From: an uncultured Clostridia bacterium
GTDB taxonomy: Bacteria > Bacillota > Clostridia > TANB77 > CAG-508
Length of the DNA: 34,779 nucleotides
Assembly: GCA_947581895.1 (NCBI GenBank)
Contig: CANPWE010000012.1
Span: 1-34,779, forward strand
Reading direction: 5' to 3'
Numbering within the stretch: position 1 is the stretch's first letter; every line of letters starts with the position of its first letter. A model generated the notes under the pieces. That model ran no database searches and was not told the DNA's origin. It saw nothing but the letters and a program-made list of their open reading frames with translations. The position numbers were made by a program, and so were the translations under genes. Below, one piece after another: positions 1 through 11,800 of the stretch.

Positions 1-1473
1 TTTTGGACTTACTAATAAAGGTTCTTTTGTATGTTCATATGTTGCTGTTGTAGATTCTCCACTTGCTAGTTTTGATGCATCTACTTGTGGTTCTCTTGAG
101 TTTTCTAATTCATTATCATTTACTTTTGTAATAAATTTACGTAAACTTAAGTCAAAGATTTTTCCTTTATTTTCTACTATTATTGTAAGAGAATTACCTT
201 CTATTTTTGCTTCAACATTTGCTGTTTTATCTGTGTCTTTTAATTTAACTTCTATACTTATTGTTCCTTGTTCATCTGGTTCTTTATCATTTAATTTGAA
301 AGATTTTACTTTATAACTTCCATCAACTTGTTCTTTTTCTACTGTTACTTTTAATGGTTCTTCAAGTAAGTAATATCCTTCTGCTGTTTGTGTTTCTACT
401 ATTTGGTATTCATCTACTTCATTTACATTATCTTCATCTACATTCTTAGAAACAATTGTTAAATCTTCTATTTCTCCTTTTTCATTTTTCTTTGTTGTTA
501 CTGATGCTGTTACATCTGTATCTTCTATAACATTTCCTTGTGCATCTATTCTTTTTGTTTCAAATGTAACTCCTTCTAAGTTTTCTTTATTTTCATCTAC
601 TTTATTAATTTTTAAAGTATATACTCCTTGTTGTTCAACAGATACAGTCTCAAAATCATCATCATCTTCTGAACCTGGATAATATTTTTTATTATTGTTA
701 ACTATTACATTTTCTTCATTTACTACTTCTTGCTCATACCAATTATCTAAGTCTAAACCTTTCATTAATATTGTTCTTTGTTTAGAATCTCTATCTACAT
801 AATAATCTGCTTCTCTAGCCTCTGCTGGTACAAATTTACCCATCTCATCAAAGTATCCATATTCAGTAATTTCAGCTCTGTTAGTTAAATATTTTCCTAC
901 TTGTGCTTCATCTGATACTCGTAATTGAATTTGTACTTCTTTTGAATCTATAGTGAATTCATTATTTTCACCTACTACAAGTGGTTTTAGTGCTTTTCCT
1001 TCATCTTCTTGTTCTGATTTAAATATTTGTGTTGATATATATCTGTTATTATCAAATTCTTTTACTTCACCCCAACCTTGTTGTTTGTTAATTTCACTAT
1101 CTTCTACATATTCTAATCCAGCTGGAATATAATCTGTTATTTCGTTTACATATCCATTTAGAGTTCCTTCATTATATACTTTGATACTATATGTTATTAT
1201 GTCACCTTTCTGTACTTTTATAGCTTCTTTATCATGATTATAATAGAATGTAGTACCTTTTTGTAAACCTTCTATTGATAATTCTGGTTGTCTTTTTGCT
1301 ATTTCAGCGCTATCTTTATTTAAAATATCTTTTCCATCACGATTTATTGCTATTATTGATTTACGTAAGCTTAAATCAAATGTTTCTGTTTTTTTATTTT
1401 TGATGCTTAGTTTTATAGCATTACCTTTTACATTAGCAGTTATGTATCTAAATAATTCCCAACTTTGATTTCC
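1..1473 (-). CDS. Gene A, +1-frame part: further DUF11-like and SpaA-like domains (partial)
   Basis: Open from GGA at 1473 to the window edge, 491 codons. The sequence begins GNQSWELFRYITANVKGN and reaches FDLSLRKS within 45 residues. It then has a DUF11-like unit (YSIKVYNEG...ITDYIPAGLEYV, about bases 1110-1225), an EDDDDFET linker (655-666), a SpaA-like domain (LKINKVDENKENLEGVTFE, about 555-630, then YQIVETQTAEGYYLLEEP) and another FDLSLRKFIT start near base 150. Domain order and motifs repeat those of the zero-frame part, so this is its continuation rather than a new gene. No ribosome binding site was seen near the in-frame ATGs at 1475-1490. Confidence 0.8.
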
Positions 1474-4400
1474 GTTTATATGGTACATGTTCATCATCAG
1501 TATAATCATCATTTCCATTGTCTATGTATATATCATAATGTAAAGGATTATCAAGAGAATATTTCTTTCCTATACTTACACCATAGTCTGATTTTGTTGC
1601 ATCTAAGCGAATATAATATCCTTCTAATAGATTTTCATATCCTTCTGGTGCTTTTATTTCTTTTATTATATATACATCTTTTTCTAATTCAGTAGAATTC
1701 ATGCCTGATACATATGTTCCTTTACCATTTTCATTAATTTGTTTTTCTAAGTCATCTAAATCTTCTTTATCTAATTGTTGAGCTGGTACTTGTTGATCTG
1801 GATCTTCTATTGATTTAAATTTATGTATTTCAAATTCTGCACCTGCTAATGTATTTTCTCCATCTGTTTTTTCTATTTCTAATGAGTAATTACGTATATA
1901 TATTGTATCAAAATCATCATCATCTTGTTCTCCTGGATAATATGGTTCAGGTGTTTTGTCGTTTACTATAGTTTGATTGTACCATGTGTCTAATGATGGG
2001 TTTGTTAATTGGTCTGGTTGTGAATCTCTATCTTTTGGATTATCAACTTTTTTATTTTCTTTATTTTCATATACTTCATATGCTTCGTGTTTTGTTATTG
2101 CAGCTCTATTTGTTATAATTTTTGAATCACTATTACCATCTACTACATTTGCTGTAACTTTACATACAATTCCAACTTCTTGATAGTAATCTTCTTCTTT
2201 TTTTCCTGATTCTTTATTTTCATTTATTTCAACTAAGTTTTTAATTGAGTCTGGTGCAAGTATTTTTTCTCCTTTATATGTTAGTACTACTTTATTATCA
2301 GATGATTTTGCTTCCCATTCTTTATCAAAACCTTCTTCTAATGATACGAATTCTAATCCCTCTGGTAAGTAATCTGTAATTTCTGTTGCACGTCCAGAGT
2401 AATCTTCACCAGAACCTTCATTGTATACTCTAATTCTATATGTAACAAGATCTCCTGTGTCTGCCAATACTTTTAATTTGTCATGATAGTATTCTGCAGT
2501 TTTAGACCAATCTAATATTGATAAAGATTTTGATGTTAATTCAGGAACTTTTAGTCCATATTCTATAGTATATGGCTTATTATCTTCACCATTAAAGTCT
2601 TTTTGAATTGAATAAATGAATTTTCTTAATGATAAGTCAAATTCTGGGTTGTAGTCTATTTCTACACAGTCAACATCATCATCATCTTCTTTTTGTAATT
2701 CGTTTTTATCTATTTTTGATAAATCTTCTTTTTTGTCTTCATGCGCTTTGTAATTTGTTTGGTGTTTTGCTTGTAATTCAATGCTTTCTTTACCCATTGA
2801 GTCTTTATCAACACCAGCATCTACTGCACTATAATAATTGTTGTCTGTTCCAATATATCCATACTCTGTTATGGCAGCTGAATTATATAATCTTCCATTT
2901 GCATCTTCTGTAACATCTGTTACGATTTTTATGTCATGTTTGTCGCAACTTTCTTGGTTTTCTTTTGTAGCTTCATTAATATTTTTTAAACTAATACCTT
3001 TATCACCATCTAATGTAATTTTTAAAATATTGTCACTCTCTGCATATTCGTATTTTATATTAGGTAAGTCTTTATTAAATTTTTTTGTTTCTGTTTCATT
3101 AAATTTTAATCCTTTTGGTAAATAGTCTGTTATTTGTTTAATAGTAGCATCAACTGAACCTTCATTATAAACAGTTATTACTGATACTAGTTTGTCTTTT
3201 CTATTAACTGATGCTGGTTCTTTGTTCATATTATATCTTAAATCTGATGCTTGACCATTTTTTACATTTTCATATCCTGAAATATCTATTTTACTTTTTT
3301 CTTTATCACTATCTTTAGATTTTAATTTTACTTCTGTTCCATCTTCAGCTATTTTACTTTCTATTCTCTTAGTTAATGCAACATCCATATTTTCTATAAT
3401 GATTTTGTCGAAGTCATCATCATCTTCTTGACCTCCAAAATCATGAAAATTACCATCTAACCACTCATTATGATTATTAGAATAGTTTTTCCATTCATCA
3501 CTATCTCTATCTGTTGTTCCTATTGACCAAGTATTTGCAGATGAATCCATATCTGAACCTTTTTCAAATCTGTATTCTGATATTTCTGATATATTTGTAT
3601 ATACACCTGTATTTATGCCTGTTACTTTACACTCCACATATATTGTTTGAGATTTTGCTTTGAATGTTTCATCAGTGTCCTCTTCATTATATGCATCCAT
3701 ATTTTCCAATTCAGTTTCTATGTTTATATTATAATCATCTAATTTCTCAGTCTTTAATTCTTTAGTAGCATCTCCGTTTTTACTATATGCTTTTACAAAT
3801 TCTAAATATTTAGGTAAATGGTCTGCTATATGTGTTGCAGTACCTTGAATATTACCTTCATTAAATAATTGAATTGCATATACAACTGTATCTCCTAATT
3901 TAACATTTACAGGTGTTTTATTCATACTATATGATGCATTATGTGGTTTTTTATTTTCCTTTAATGCAGTTAAATCTATTTTTTGTAATCTTTCACTTAC
4001 ATTTGTACCATTAACTGAATATACATATTTCTTTAATGCTATATCAGGAATTTGATTTTCCAATTGTTGAGTCCATGCATCATTCTTTGTTACATGCTCT
4101 CTAACTACATCAATCATAAGTTGAGGATCTTTTATATCTTCTGTTGGTACGAATATTTTAGCTGTACTAACTTCACCAAAATCAAAAGAAAATCCTACTT
4201 GTAAATTATCTGTACTATCTATAGAAAAATCATTATTTAATTGTATGTAAAAATCTTTTTCTTCTGTTGTAGCAGATGATAAATCTAAAGCATTTCCTGC
4301 AGCATCAACAACACTATATTGTAATACATTAGAACCATAAGAAACATTATCTACTTTTACACTAAATCCAAATGGATTTGATATTTTAAATGGTCCTATT

Positions 4401-5458
4401 TTTTTAGAATCTTGATCATATGTTGCACTATCTTTATTTATTTTTGTTGTATTATATGCTCCGTTTTCATCATAAAAACCTTTATACTTATTTATATTAT
4501 ATGTTTCACTATTATATCCAGTTTTTAAGTAAGTTAACCATTCTTTTGCAAATTGTGCACTTTTTTGAGATTTATCTATAGTTTCTACTACTTCTTCTGC
4601 TGGTTTTTGTCTAGTATTATGAGTATAATTAGCATCATCATATTTATATAATTTTAAATCTAAAGTTAGTTCACCATCTTCTCCTATAGGATTATCTCCA
4701 AATTTATATCCACCATTGCCATCTCTTTGTAAAACATAGCTTTTCAACATATAATATTGCATAATTTTTATAAAGTTATCTCTTCCATCTACTTGGACAG
4801 CTTCTGGCGTACTTTTTTCACTTTTACGTGTATCTGTATGCCAAGCTCCACTATAGTATGTAGTATGCCATAAAAGTGGATTAATTTTATTATTAGTAAC
4901 AGTAAGTCCTGCTTTTGCATAATAATTATTTAACTCATCATACATATTTTCATAATTTGCTTTTTGGTCATCAGAAAGATGAGAAAATACTTGATTCTCC
5001 ATATATGTTTTTTCTTGTGAACCATCTTCCATATTTGTTAGATACATATTTTCAAGTATCCACAAAAAATGCTTATAGTGTTCCTCATCACGAAAATATT
5101 TAGTCATTAAATCAGTATCTTTTAAATCATATGCATTGTATACGTCATATGCAACAGATTGACTTTTTCCAGATTGAACACAGTACACATTCTTGAATTC
5201 ATTGTCTAAATCTGCATAAGACCACTCTAGACCTCCAACTGGTTCTCCAAATCTAGCTGCATAACTGTTAACACGATCTCTCCAGTTATCTATCCTATAT
5301 AAAGCTGTCGCATTTGCTTTATTTTCTAATTTACTTTGTAACAGTTGTGCATCTTCAGTTACACTTATAGGAATATATGATGTTATATATGATAGAATCA
5401 TTCCTATAATTAGAAAAAAACTTAATAATTTAAATTCTGTCTTTTTTCTCCCTCTCAT
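1..5458 (-). CDS. Gene A: large DUF11/SpaA-type surface protein, read through one +1 frameshift (3' end outside window)
   Basis: Proposed as one gene: codons 5458..1475, skip base 1474, then 1473..1 with no stop before the window edge (1328 + 491 codons). It is a secreted, wall- or membrane-attached repeat protein with an N-terminal helix, several DUF11-like beta domains and two SpaA/prealbumin-like domains. The two frames belong together because the second resumes inside the same domain series: an FDLSLRKS motif after the shift matches FDLSLRKF before it and again near base 150. Start: the ATG at 5458 has AAAGGAG eight bases upstream, whereas the ATG at 5476 overlaps that site. A promoter lies at 5496-5523. 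No enzymatic motif was seen; adhesion or a structural surface role is inference. The alternative is two overlapping genes or a frameshifted pseudogene. Confidence 0.8.
1448..5458 (-). CDS. Gene A, zero-frame part: N-terminal helix, unique head, three DUF11-like repeats, first SpaA-like domain
   Basis: The protein starts MRGRKKTEFKLL with a hydrophobic helix at about residues 10-30, acting as a signal peptide or anchor. Residues ~35-490 form a unique head; a VYCVQ motif (Cys about residue 93) recalls thioester-type adhesin heads, but I cannot see the partner Gln motif. DUF11-like repeats with the pattern GD-V-Y-I-x-V-x-NEG...ITDYLPxGLxF lie near residues 510-560, 740-790 and 995-1040. A SpaA/prealbumin-like domain (IEKTDGENTLAGAEFEI, then IIKEIKAPEGYENLL) spans about 1190-1310. 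Acidic DDDD linkers separate domains. If CGG at 1472-1474 were read as Arg, the frame would stop at TAG 1448-1450, seven codons later, just after the SpaA-like domain. Confidence 0.85.
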   Translation of the reverse strand: MRGRKKTEFKLLSFFLIIGMILSYITSYIPISVTEDAQLLQSKLENKANATALYRIDNWRDRVNSYAARFGEPVGGLEWSYADLDNEFKNVYCVQSGKSQSVAYDVYNAYDLKDTDLMTKYFRDEEHYKHFLWILENMYLTNMEDGSQEKTYMENQVFSHLSDDQKANYENMYDELNNYYAKAGLTVTNNKINPLLWHTTYYSGAWHTDTRKSEKSTPEAVQVDGRDNFIKIMQYYMLKSYVLQRDGNGGYKFGDNPIGEDGELTLDLKLYKYDDANYTHNTRQKPAEEVVETIDKSQKSAQFAKEWLTYLKTGYNSETYNINKYKGFYDENGAYNTTKINKDSATYDQDSKKIGPFKISNPFGFSVKVDNVSYGSNVLQYSVVDAAGNALDLSSATTEEKDFYIQLNNDFSIDSTDNLQVGFSFDFGEVSTAKIFVPTEDIKDPQLMIDVVREHVTKNDAWTQQLENQIPDIALKKYVYSVNGTNVSERLQKIDLTALKENKKPHNASYSMNKTPVNVKLGDTVVYAIQLFNEGNIQGTATHIADHLPKYLEFVKAYSKNGDATKELKTEKLDDYNINIETELENMDAYNEEDTDETFKAKSQTIYVECKVTGINTGVYTNISEISEYRFEKGSDMDSSANTWSIGTTDRDSDEWKNYSNNHNEWLDGNFHDFGGQEDDDDFDKIIIENMDVALTKRIESKIAEDGTEVKLKSKDSDKEKSKIDISGYENVKNGQASDLRYNMNKEPASVNRKDKLVSVITVYNEGSVDATIKQITDYLPKGLKFNETETKKFNKDLPNIKYEYAESDNILKITLDGDKGISLKNINEATKENQESCDKHDIKIVTDVTEDANGRLYNSAAITEYGYIGTDNNYYSAVDAGVDKDSMGKESIELQAKHQTNYKAHEDKKEDLSKIDKNELQKEDDDDVDCVEIDYNPEFDLSLRKFIYSIQKDFNGEDNKPYTIEYGLKVPELTSKSLSILDWSKTAEYYHDKLKVLADTGDLVTYRIRVYNEGSGEDYSGRATEITDYLPEGLEFVSLEEGFDKEWEAKSSDNKVVLTYKGEKILAPDSIKNLVEINENKESGKKEEDYYQEVGIVCKVTANVVDGNSDSKIITNRAAITKHEAYEVYENKENKKVDNPKDRDSQPDQLTNPSLDTWYNQTIVNDKTPEPYYPGEQDDDDFDTIYIRNYSLEIEKTDGENTLAGAEFEIHKFKSIEDPDQQVPAQQLDKEDLDDLEKQINENGKGTYVSGMNSTELEKDVYIIKEIKAPEGYENLLEGYYIRLDATKSDYGVSIGKKYSLDNPLHYDIYIDNGNDDYTDDEHVPYKRKSKLGII
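1472..1475 (-). other. +1 frameshift site, gene A (AAA CGGA AAT)
   Basis: CGG occupies 1474-1472 in the zero frame after Pro-Tyr-Lys. Reading it as Arg gives a stop seven codons on. Skipping C 1474 and reading GGA (1473-1471) as Gly joins the two halves of the domain series. Preceding codon AAA. Confidence 0.8.
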
Positions 5459-5466
5459 AAAATTTT

Positions 5467-5473
5467 CTCCTTT
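5467..5473 (-). promoter_or_regulatory. Ribosome binding site of gene A (AAAGGAG)
   Basis: AAAGGAG lies eight bases before the ATG at 5458. It sits inside the codons that would follow the alternative ATG at 5476, so it decides the start in favour of 5458. Confidence 0.8.
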
Positions 5474-5495
5474 CAAAATTGTTATTCTACCATTG

Positions 5496-5523
5496 ATTTT
5501 AAATATATTTTTTCAAAAGTCAA
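5496..5523 (-). promoter_or_regulatory. Promoter of gene A (TTGACT-N16-TAAAAT)
   Basis: TTGACT at 5523-5518 and TAAAAT at 5501-5496 with a 16-base spacer, about 38 bases before the start codon. The same -10 (TAAAAT) is used by the promoters proposed for the giant genes. Confidence 0.55.
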
Positions 5524-5833
5524 ATTACAAATTTGTTACTTTTTTTTAAATTTTATAGGGGATTTTAATAGCATAGATTTTTTTACATTTATATTACATT
5601 TTTGCATAATATTTTGTAACTAATTTTACGAATTGCTCAAAGTGTAATAATCCGTATGTTTTCAGACATTTTTATAATGATTTTTAATAAGTGAAAATCT
5701 ATAATTTTTTTGAATAAGTATTAAATTTTCCATATGCTTTTTTTAGTATAAATTTTATTACATGGTCATCTATATGTATTTTTTATATGAAATTTCATCA
5801 GTTAACTAAATAACATGTAAATCACATCAATAA
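5524..5833. other. AT-rich intergenic stretch without a gene
   Basis: About 310 bases between the gene A promoter and the terminator of giant copy 1. No credible reading frame, tRNA-like fold or clear repeat was seen. A single CCG at about 5652 is non-coding. Confidence 0.5.
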
Positions 5834-5872
5834 AAAGCAAGTAACTTAATGGTTATTTTAGTTACTTGCTTT
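5834..5872 (-). terminator. Rho-independent terminator of giant copy 1
   Basis: The perfect 13-base inverted repeat AAAGCAAGTAACT / AGTTACTTGCTTT begins 8 bases after the stop codon. On the minus strand the second arm runs into a short T run. The arms are identical to those after copy 2. Confidence 0.8.
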
Positions 5873-5880
5873 AATTATTT

Positions 5881-8800
5881 TTATTCTGTATAAGTTACAT
5901 TGAAATTTGTTACAGGAATTTCTTCCCAATCATCTTCATCTTCTGATGTTCTTTTTTCAACCTTTATTTCTTCTAATACATATTCTATTTTCTTTCCATT
6001 TTCACTTACTGGTAGGTTTTTTATATCTTTTGTATCATTTCCTATAATTTCTACTGTTATTAAGTTTCCACTAATATCTTTTACTTCCTGTTTTTCTCCA
6101 TCTACCATTTTCATAACCTGTATTGTAGCTCTATAATTTTTTGCTTCTTCTTCTGACATTTTCCATATCTTCTTTACACTTATTGATGTCGTTTGTACAT
6201 TTCCATTATCATTTATTATATCTAACATTATTCTATCAGTTGTGTATATTGTAGCTGTTACTGGGCTATTAGTCCATACTGGAAGTTCTTTATCAACTTT
6301 AATATTAGGACTTTGTACTATAGAGTTTATTACTTCTTTAGTTTCCTCTAAGATTTTTTCTGCATTTGCTTTGATTGTTTTTGCTAATATAGACGTTCCT
6401 TTAGTTATTTCTTTTTCTCCTTCTGCAGCTGTGCCGTCTATTGTACCATCATTCCAATATATGGTTCCTTCATTTTGTATAGCATCTTGTTCTCCATTTA
6501 AAACTGGTGTTTCTTTTATTACATTGTTATCTTGAGTTCCAATTGTTAATGTACTTTTATTTATTACTACACATCCTTTAGAGTTTTCTATTTTTGATAC
6601 TGTCTTTTTATCATTTTCATTATCTCCGTTATCTTCTTCAGGATTTTCTACTTCATCAATTATTGTTAAATGACCTTTATTAGTAAATATAGCTTCTTCC
6701 ATTTCAGCTGTTATACTATGTCCATTTAAATTTATAGTAATATTTGCTTTTTCTGTTATTGTCATTGGTTGTGTTATTGTTATTGGAGAATATACTATAA
6801 CTTTTCCTGAACCATTATTAACAGCATGACTTATAGCAGTTTCGAATTTATCAAAGAATACTCCATTTACTGATACTATTTTATCTATTTGGGCATCTAT
6901 TTCTAATGTGGCAATATTGTTATTATCTACATCTTCATCTTCTGATTCATATCTAACTTTGTAATTTTGAGGCATTACAGTTACACCTCCATTTATGGCT
7001 TCAGTTGATCCTTTTATTATTCCATCATAGAAATTAAAATTTCCTTCTGTTTCTTTATGTACACCATATACTAAACCTGTTACTTGTGGAGTATCTGTTG
7101 ATACTGCATCTTCATTGTTTCCCATTATAAATGTTCCTCTTTGTATATCAACACCATCTGCTGTTGATGAATTTATGGTTCCTCCTAATAAAGTAAAAGT
7201 TCCTCCTGTTATTTCTACTACTCCATTATTTTTTGTTTTACCATCATATCCTGTGTTATTTATACTTCCTTGATTCATGGTTACTTCTCCTGTATCAGTT
7301 GTTAAATAATTTATATTGCCACCATTTATTGTTACATTACCATGATTATCAATAGTATCTATATTACCATCAATTATTGTTAGACCTGAACCTTTTTGTA
7401 TTACGATATTGTCTTTATAATTTCCATTTTTTATATTTATTGTTGAGTTACTTAAATTTATAGCATCATCAAATTCTGTGAAATTTCCATTTTCTAGATT
7501 TAAGTTTGCATAACTACCATATATACCATATACTTTTCCTTTTCTTGAACCTTCACTCGTTTCTCTTTGAAAATCGCTTATCTTAATATTGCTTATTGTT
7601 GTACCATCTTTAGCATTTGGATCATTTACATATATTGCATATTGATGAGAATATTCCAAAACATAGCTTGCACCCTCATTATAACCAATATTATTAAATT
7701 TGATTTTTTCAATATTTACATTTCCTTTTCCTTTAATATATATACCATATTGGGTTAGTAGTTCAGTTGTATTTAAAAAGATATCTCCATTGCTCCAATT
7801 AACTTCGTTACTACTGTCTGTATATATACCATATTGATTACCAGTAATTTGGTTTGCTCTAATATGCCCGTCCTTCCAATCAATAATTCCTTCTCCTGTA
7901 TTGTATATTCCATAATTATGTCCTTCATCTAAAGTTAAATTACCTGTACGCCATGTTACTTTATTAGTGTTATTAATTACTTTTGTATAATCCTCACTAT
8001 CATAATTTATGGAATTATAAGTACCTCCATTAATAGTCAATTCTCCATAATTATCTATTATTAATTTTGAAACTCCTAGTATTGTCCCTTTATCATTATT
8101 GTCTTTTCCTATTATTTCTAGTTTTCCATTATTTTTTATTGCATTAGTACTAGATGTTTCTATGCTATGTCCATTCAAATTTAATTTAATATTTTTTCCA
8201 TTAGGAATTGTTATATTTTCTGATTTAGTCATATATGTATCATTTATAACATTTATTGTGTGTTCATTATTATCTGTGATGTCATTTATTGCTTTTTGAG
8301 CATCTTCTATGGTATTATAATTTTCACCATCCATTTCAAAAATACTTATATTTTGTAAAACTGCTGTTTCTAATTCATCGTTTTCATCTGTATTTTTTAC
8401 TATTTGATATCCTTTTTCTTTATCTGTGATATTATGATTAATAGATTTTCCTTTTTCTCCTATTATCTTTCCATCATAAAAATTAAATGTTCCTGTACTA
8501 TAAACACCATATGTTTTTCCTTGTATTGTTGGTATTTCATCACTCGGATCTTTATCCTCACCTTTTTCTGCTTCTTTATCTATCTGTTCTCCTATATTTA
8601 ACTGTCCTTGTTGATTGTATACACCATATAATTTTTCACTTGTTATAGTTCCTCCAGTTATATTTACTGTTCCTGTTTTATTTATTTTGTTATTATTTAC
8701 ACCATATGAGTTCTTACTTGTTATTTTCCCTCCAGTTATATTTATTGTTCCTTCTTCTTGGTAATTATTATTATGTATTCCAGCATTTACACTATCTACT

Positions 8801-11800
8801 GTTCCACCATTAAAATTAATTGTTCCTCCATTATAATTATTTATACAAAATACATTACTTAGAGATGATGTTGATATCATTTTTCCATCATTTATGTTAA
8901 TTTCTCCAGTAGACTCATTATATATTACTGTAGATCTAGTACTTGTAAATGTTCCATCATTTATTGTTATTGTACCATTTTTAGCATTATATAAAGAGCT
9001 ACTAACAGTTGAAATTGTAGTTTTTCCATCAATTTCTATTGTTCCATCACTATTATTATTTATACCATATGATGAATTTGAGCCTGTTACTGTTATATTT
9101 GAATTTGAAATTTGCATTTCATTATTGCTACAATTGTATATGGCATGTGCATTTTTTACAGAAATTTTGTTTCCATTTATTTTAGCTTCTCCAGATTCAG
9201 AATTATATATACCATGTGCATTACTTTCATTTGTTGTAATTTCTCCTCCATTAATTACTAGCTTTCCTTTATTATATATACCATAATCATTTGTTCCAGT
9301 TGTTGAAATTGTTCCAGATTCTACATTTAATGTTGCACCTTCATTATTCTTTACAGCACATTTATTTTCATTACTTGAGCCATTTACTTCATGTTTAATA
9401 CTTCCTTGAGAATTTTCTTTTGTATCCTTTATAGTTAATTTTCCTTTATTTTCAACAGTACAATCTGCTGCACTTGTAATAGTGCATCCATTAATATTTA
9501 ATTCAGCTGTCATATTATCTTTAATCGTTATATGTTCTGATGAACTCATAGAAAAATCTGCTAATAATGTAATCACATAGTTTTTTGATGTGTCTATACT
9601 TTTTAATGCTTCTTCAAATTCTGATATTGTTGAAAATTTTCTTTCAGGTTGTTCATTATCACTTATTTTTATAATGTCTACCTTTTCTAATATTGCACTT
9701 TCAGTACCATCTTCATTACTTTTTTTAACTACTTGATATCCAACTTCTTTTTCTGTTACATTTCCAGAATAAGATTTACCTTCAGGTCCTGTTATTATAC
9801 CATCATAAAAATTTAATGTTCCCTTACTATTATCTATACCAGATTTTTTACCTTCTCCTTTTATTTCAGGATTTTCTGTACTAGGTTCTTCTTTTTCTTC
9901 TAATCCTTTTGTTGTTATCTTTTCACCTAAATTTATTATACCCTTACTATAATTATAAATACCACTTCCTGCTTTACTTATTACTTTTCCACTTACTACA
10001 TTTATAGTTCCTTGGCTTTGATTATTTATTGCATGAGTATTTTCACCTTTTACTGTTCCTCCATGCATTTCAATAGTTCCATTTTTATTATTATTTATAC
10101 ATGCATAATTACTACTTAAATTAGTTATATCTCCTCCATTTATTGTTATTTTTCCAGTATCGTTATTATATATTGCACTATTGTTTTTACAACTTATTGT
10201 TGCATTATTTATTGTAACATCTCCTGCGCCATTATTATATACTGATTGTACTAAAGTTGATATATTAGTATTTTCATTTATCTCTACTTTTCCTTCTCCT
10301 TTATTATATACACCATATGAACCAGTTGAATTATTTGTTGTTATATTTACACCTTTTAGCTTTAATGTTTCAGAAGTATCATTATATACCCCATAAGCAT
10401 TTGAACCACTTGTTGTTATAGATCCACCTGTTATTTCTGCTTCTGCCAAATTTTCTATTGGATATATATAGTTTCCTGTAGCATCTATTTCAGCATTATT
10501 TGTATTTAATTTTCCTTCATTTTTTATTATTGTTTTATATACACTACCCATTCCTGATTTTGTACAATATATGCCTATTCCATTACCTATAGTCAACTCT
10601 CCTTTAGAAGTTGTATTATCTTCCTCTGTTTTTCTTGCATTATGTATAACCGTAACACCTGTAAAACACATTATATTTCTATCAGCCTCTTTTTCTTCTG
10701 TAGTATCTGCAGTTTCTAATTCTTGTGCAGAATCTGTGGTTTCCAATTGTTTTGTAGAATCTGTAATTTCTAATTTTCCTTCATTATATATTGTATCATC
10801 TGTCATTGCATATAGTTTATTATTATTTAAATCTAACTTTATATTTTGTCCTTTTTCAATTTTTATTTGCTCTGTTTGATCAATATCCTTTAATAATTTT
10901 ATAGTTTTTTGTTGATCTTCTTCATTTTTACTACATGCTTCTACTGCCTCTTTTAATGTATCATATTGAGTACTATTTTCTGATCCATTTTCTACTTCTG
11001 CTACATCTACTGTATGATCTAGTATTAATACTTCACGTTGTGCTTGATCTTCACCTTCATTTTCAGTATTAACAATATCATAACCATTTTCAAGCTCCTT
11101 AACTGACATTCCAATTACCTTATCTTGAGTTCCAATTAACCTTCCATCATAAAAATTTAAATGCATTCTATTAGAATCAATTGTCCATTCTGAATTTCCT
11201 GATTTTATTTCAGGATTATTAGTATCAACTTCATTATCTCCCTTAGTTCCTATATTTATATCTCCTGTAGTATTTCCCATTAAAATTGCTTGTGCTTGTG
11301 TTGATTCTAGTGTGCCTGATACAATATTTAATTCTAAATTTTCATCTTCATCAGCATATATAACAGGACCTGCTGAATTTATTGTTGTTTCGCCTTTTAT
11401 ATATACTATTCCTCCATCAGTTAAATCAATTGCACCATTCTTCTTATTAGTTGATTCATTTTTTATAGAAGAATTATCTATTGTTAATTTTGTATTTTTA
11501 CCTCCACAATCTATTGCATAATAATTTCCTGAAGAAGTAATTTCAGAATTAGATATTTCAATATTGGAATTTGTACCAGCAAAATCTATACATTTATTAT
11601 TATTATAAGCCATGTGGCATTCATTTAAAGTAATATTAGAATCATTAAAAGCATTACAATATATTCTTCCATTTAAAGTTGTTTTATCTGCTTTCACATT
11701 AGAATAATCAGAGGAACTAGAAAAAACATTTCCTTTAGTATTGCTTATATCAGAATTTTTTATTATTAAGTCAGAATAATCTTCTCCCATACCAATACAA

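Noticed and set aside
5459..5476. ATG at 5476 as the start of gene A
   Set aside because: The AAAGGAG site lies between it and the ATG at 5458, so the downstream ATG is the better start.
5477..5880. RNA gene or riboswitch in the intergenic regions
   Set aside because: Apart from the terminators, palindromes and the 34561 hairpin, I saw no tRNA-like or other recognisable RNA structure.
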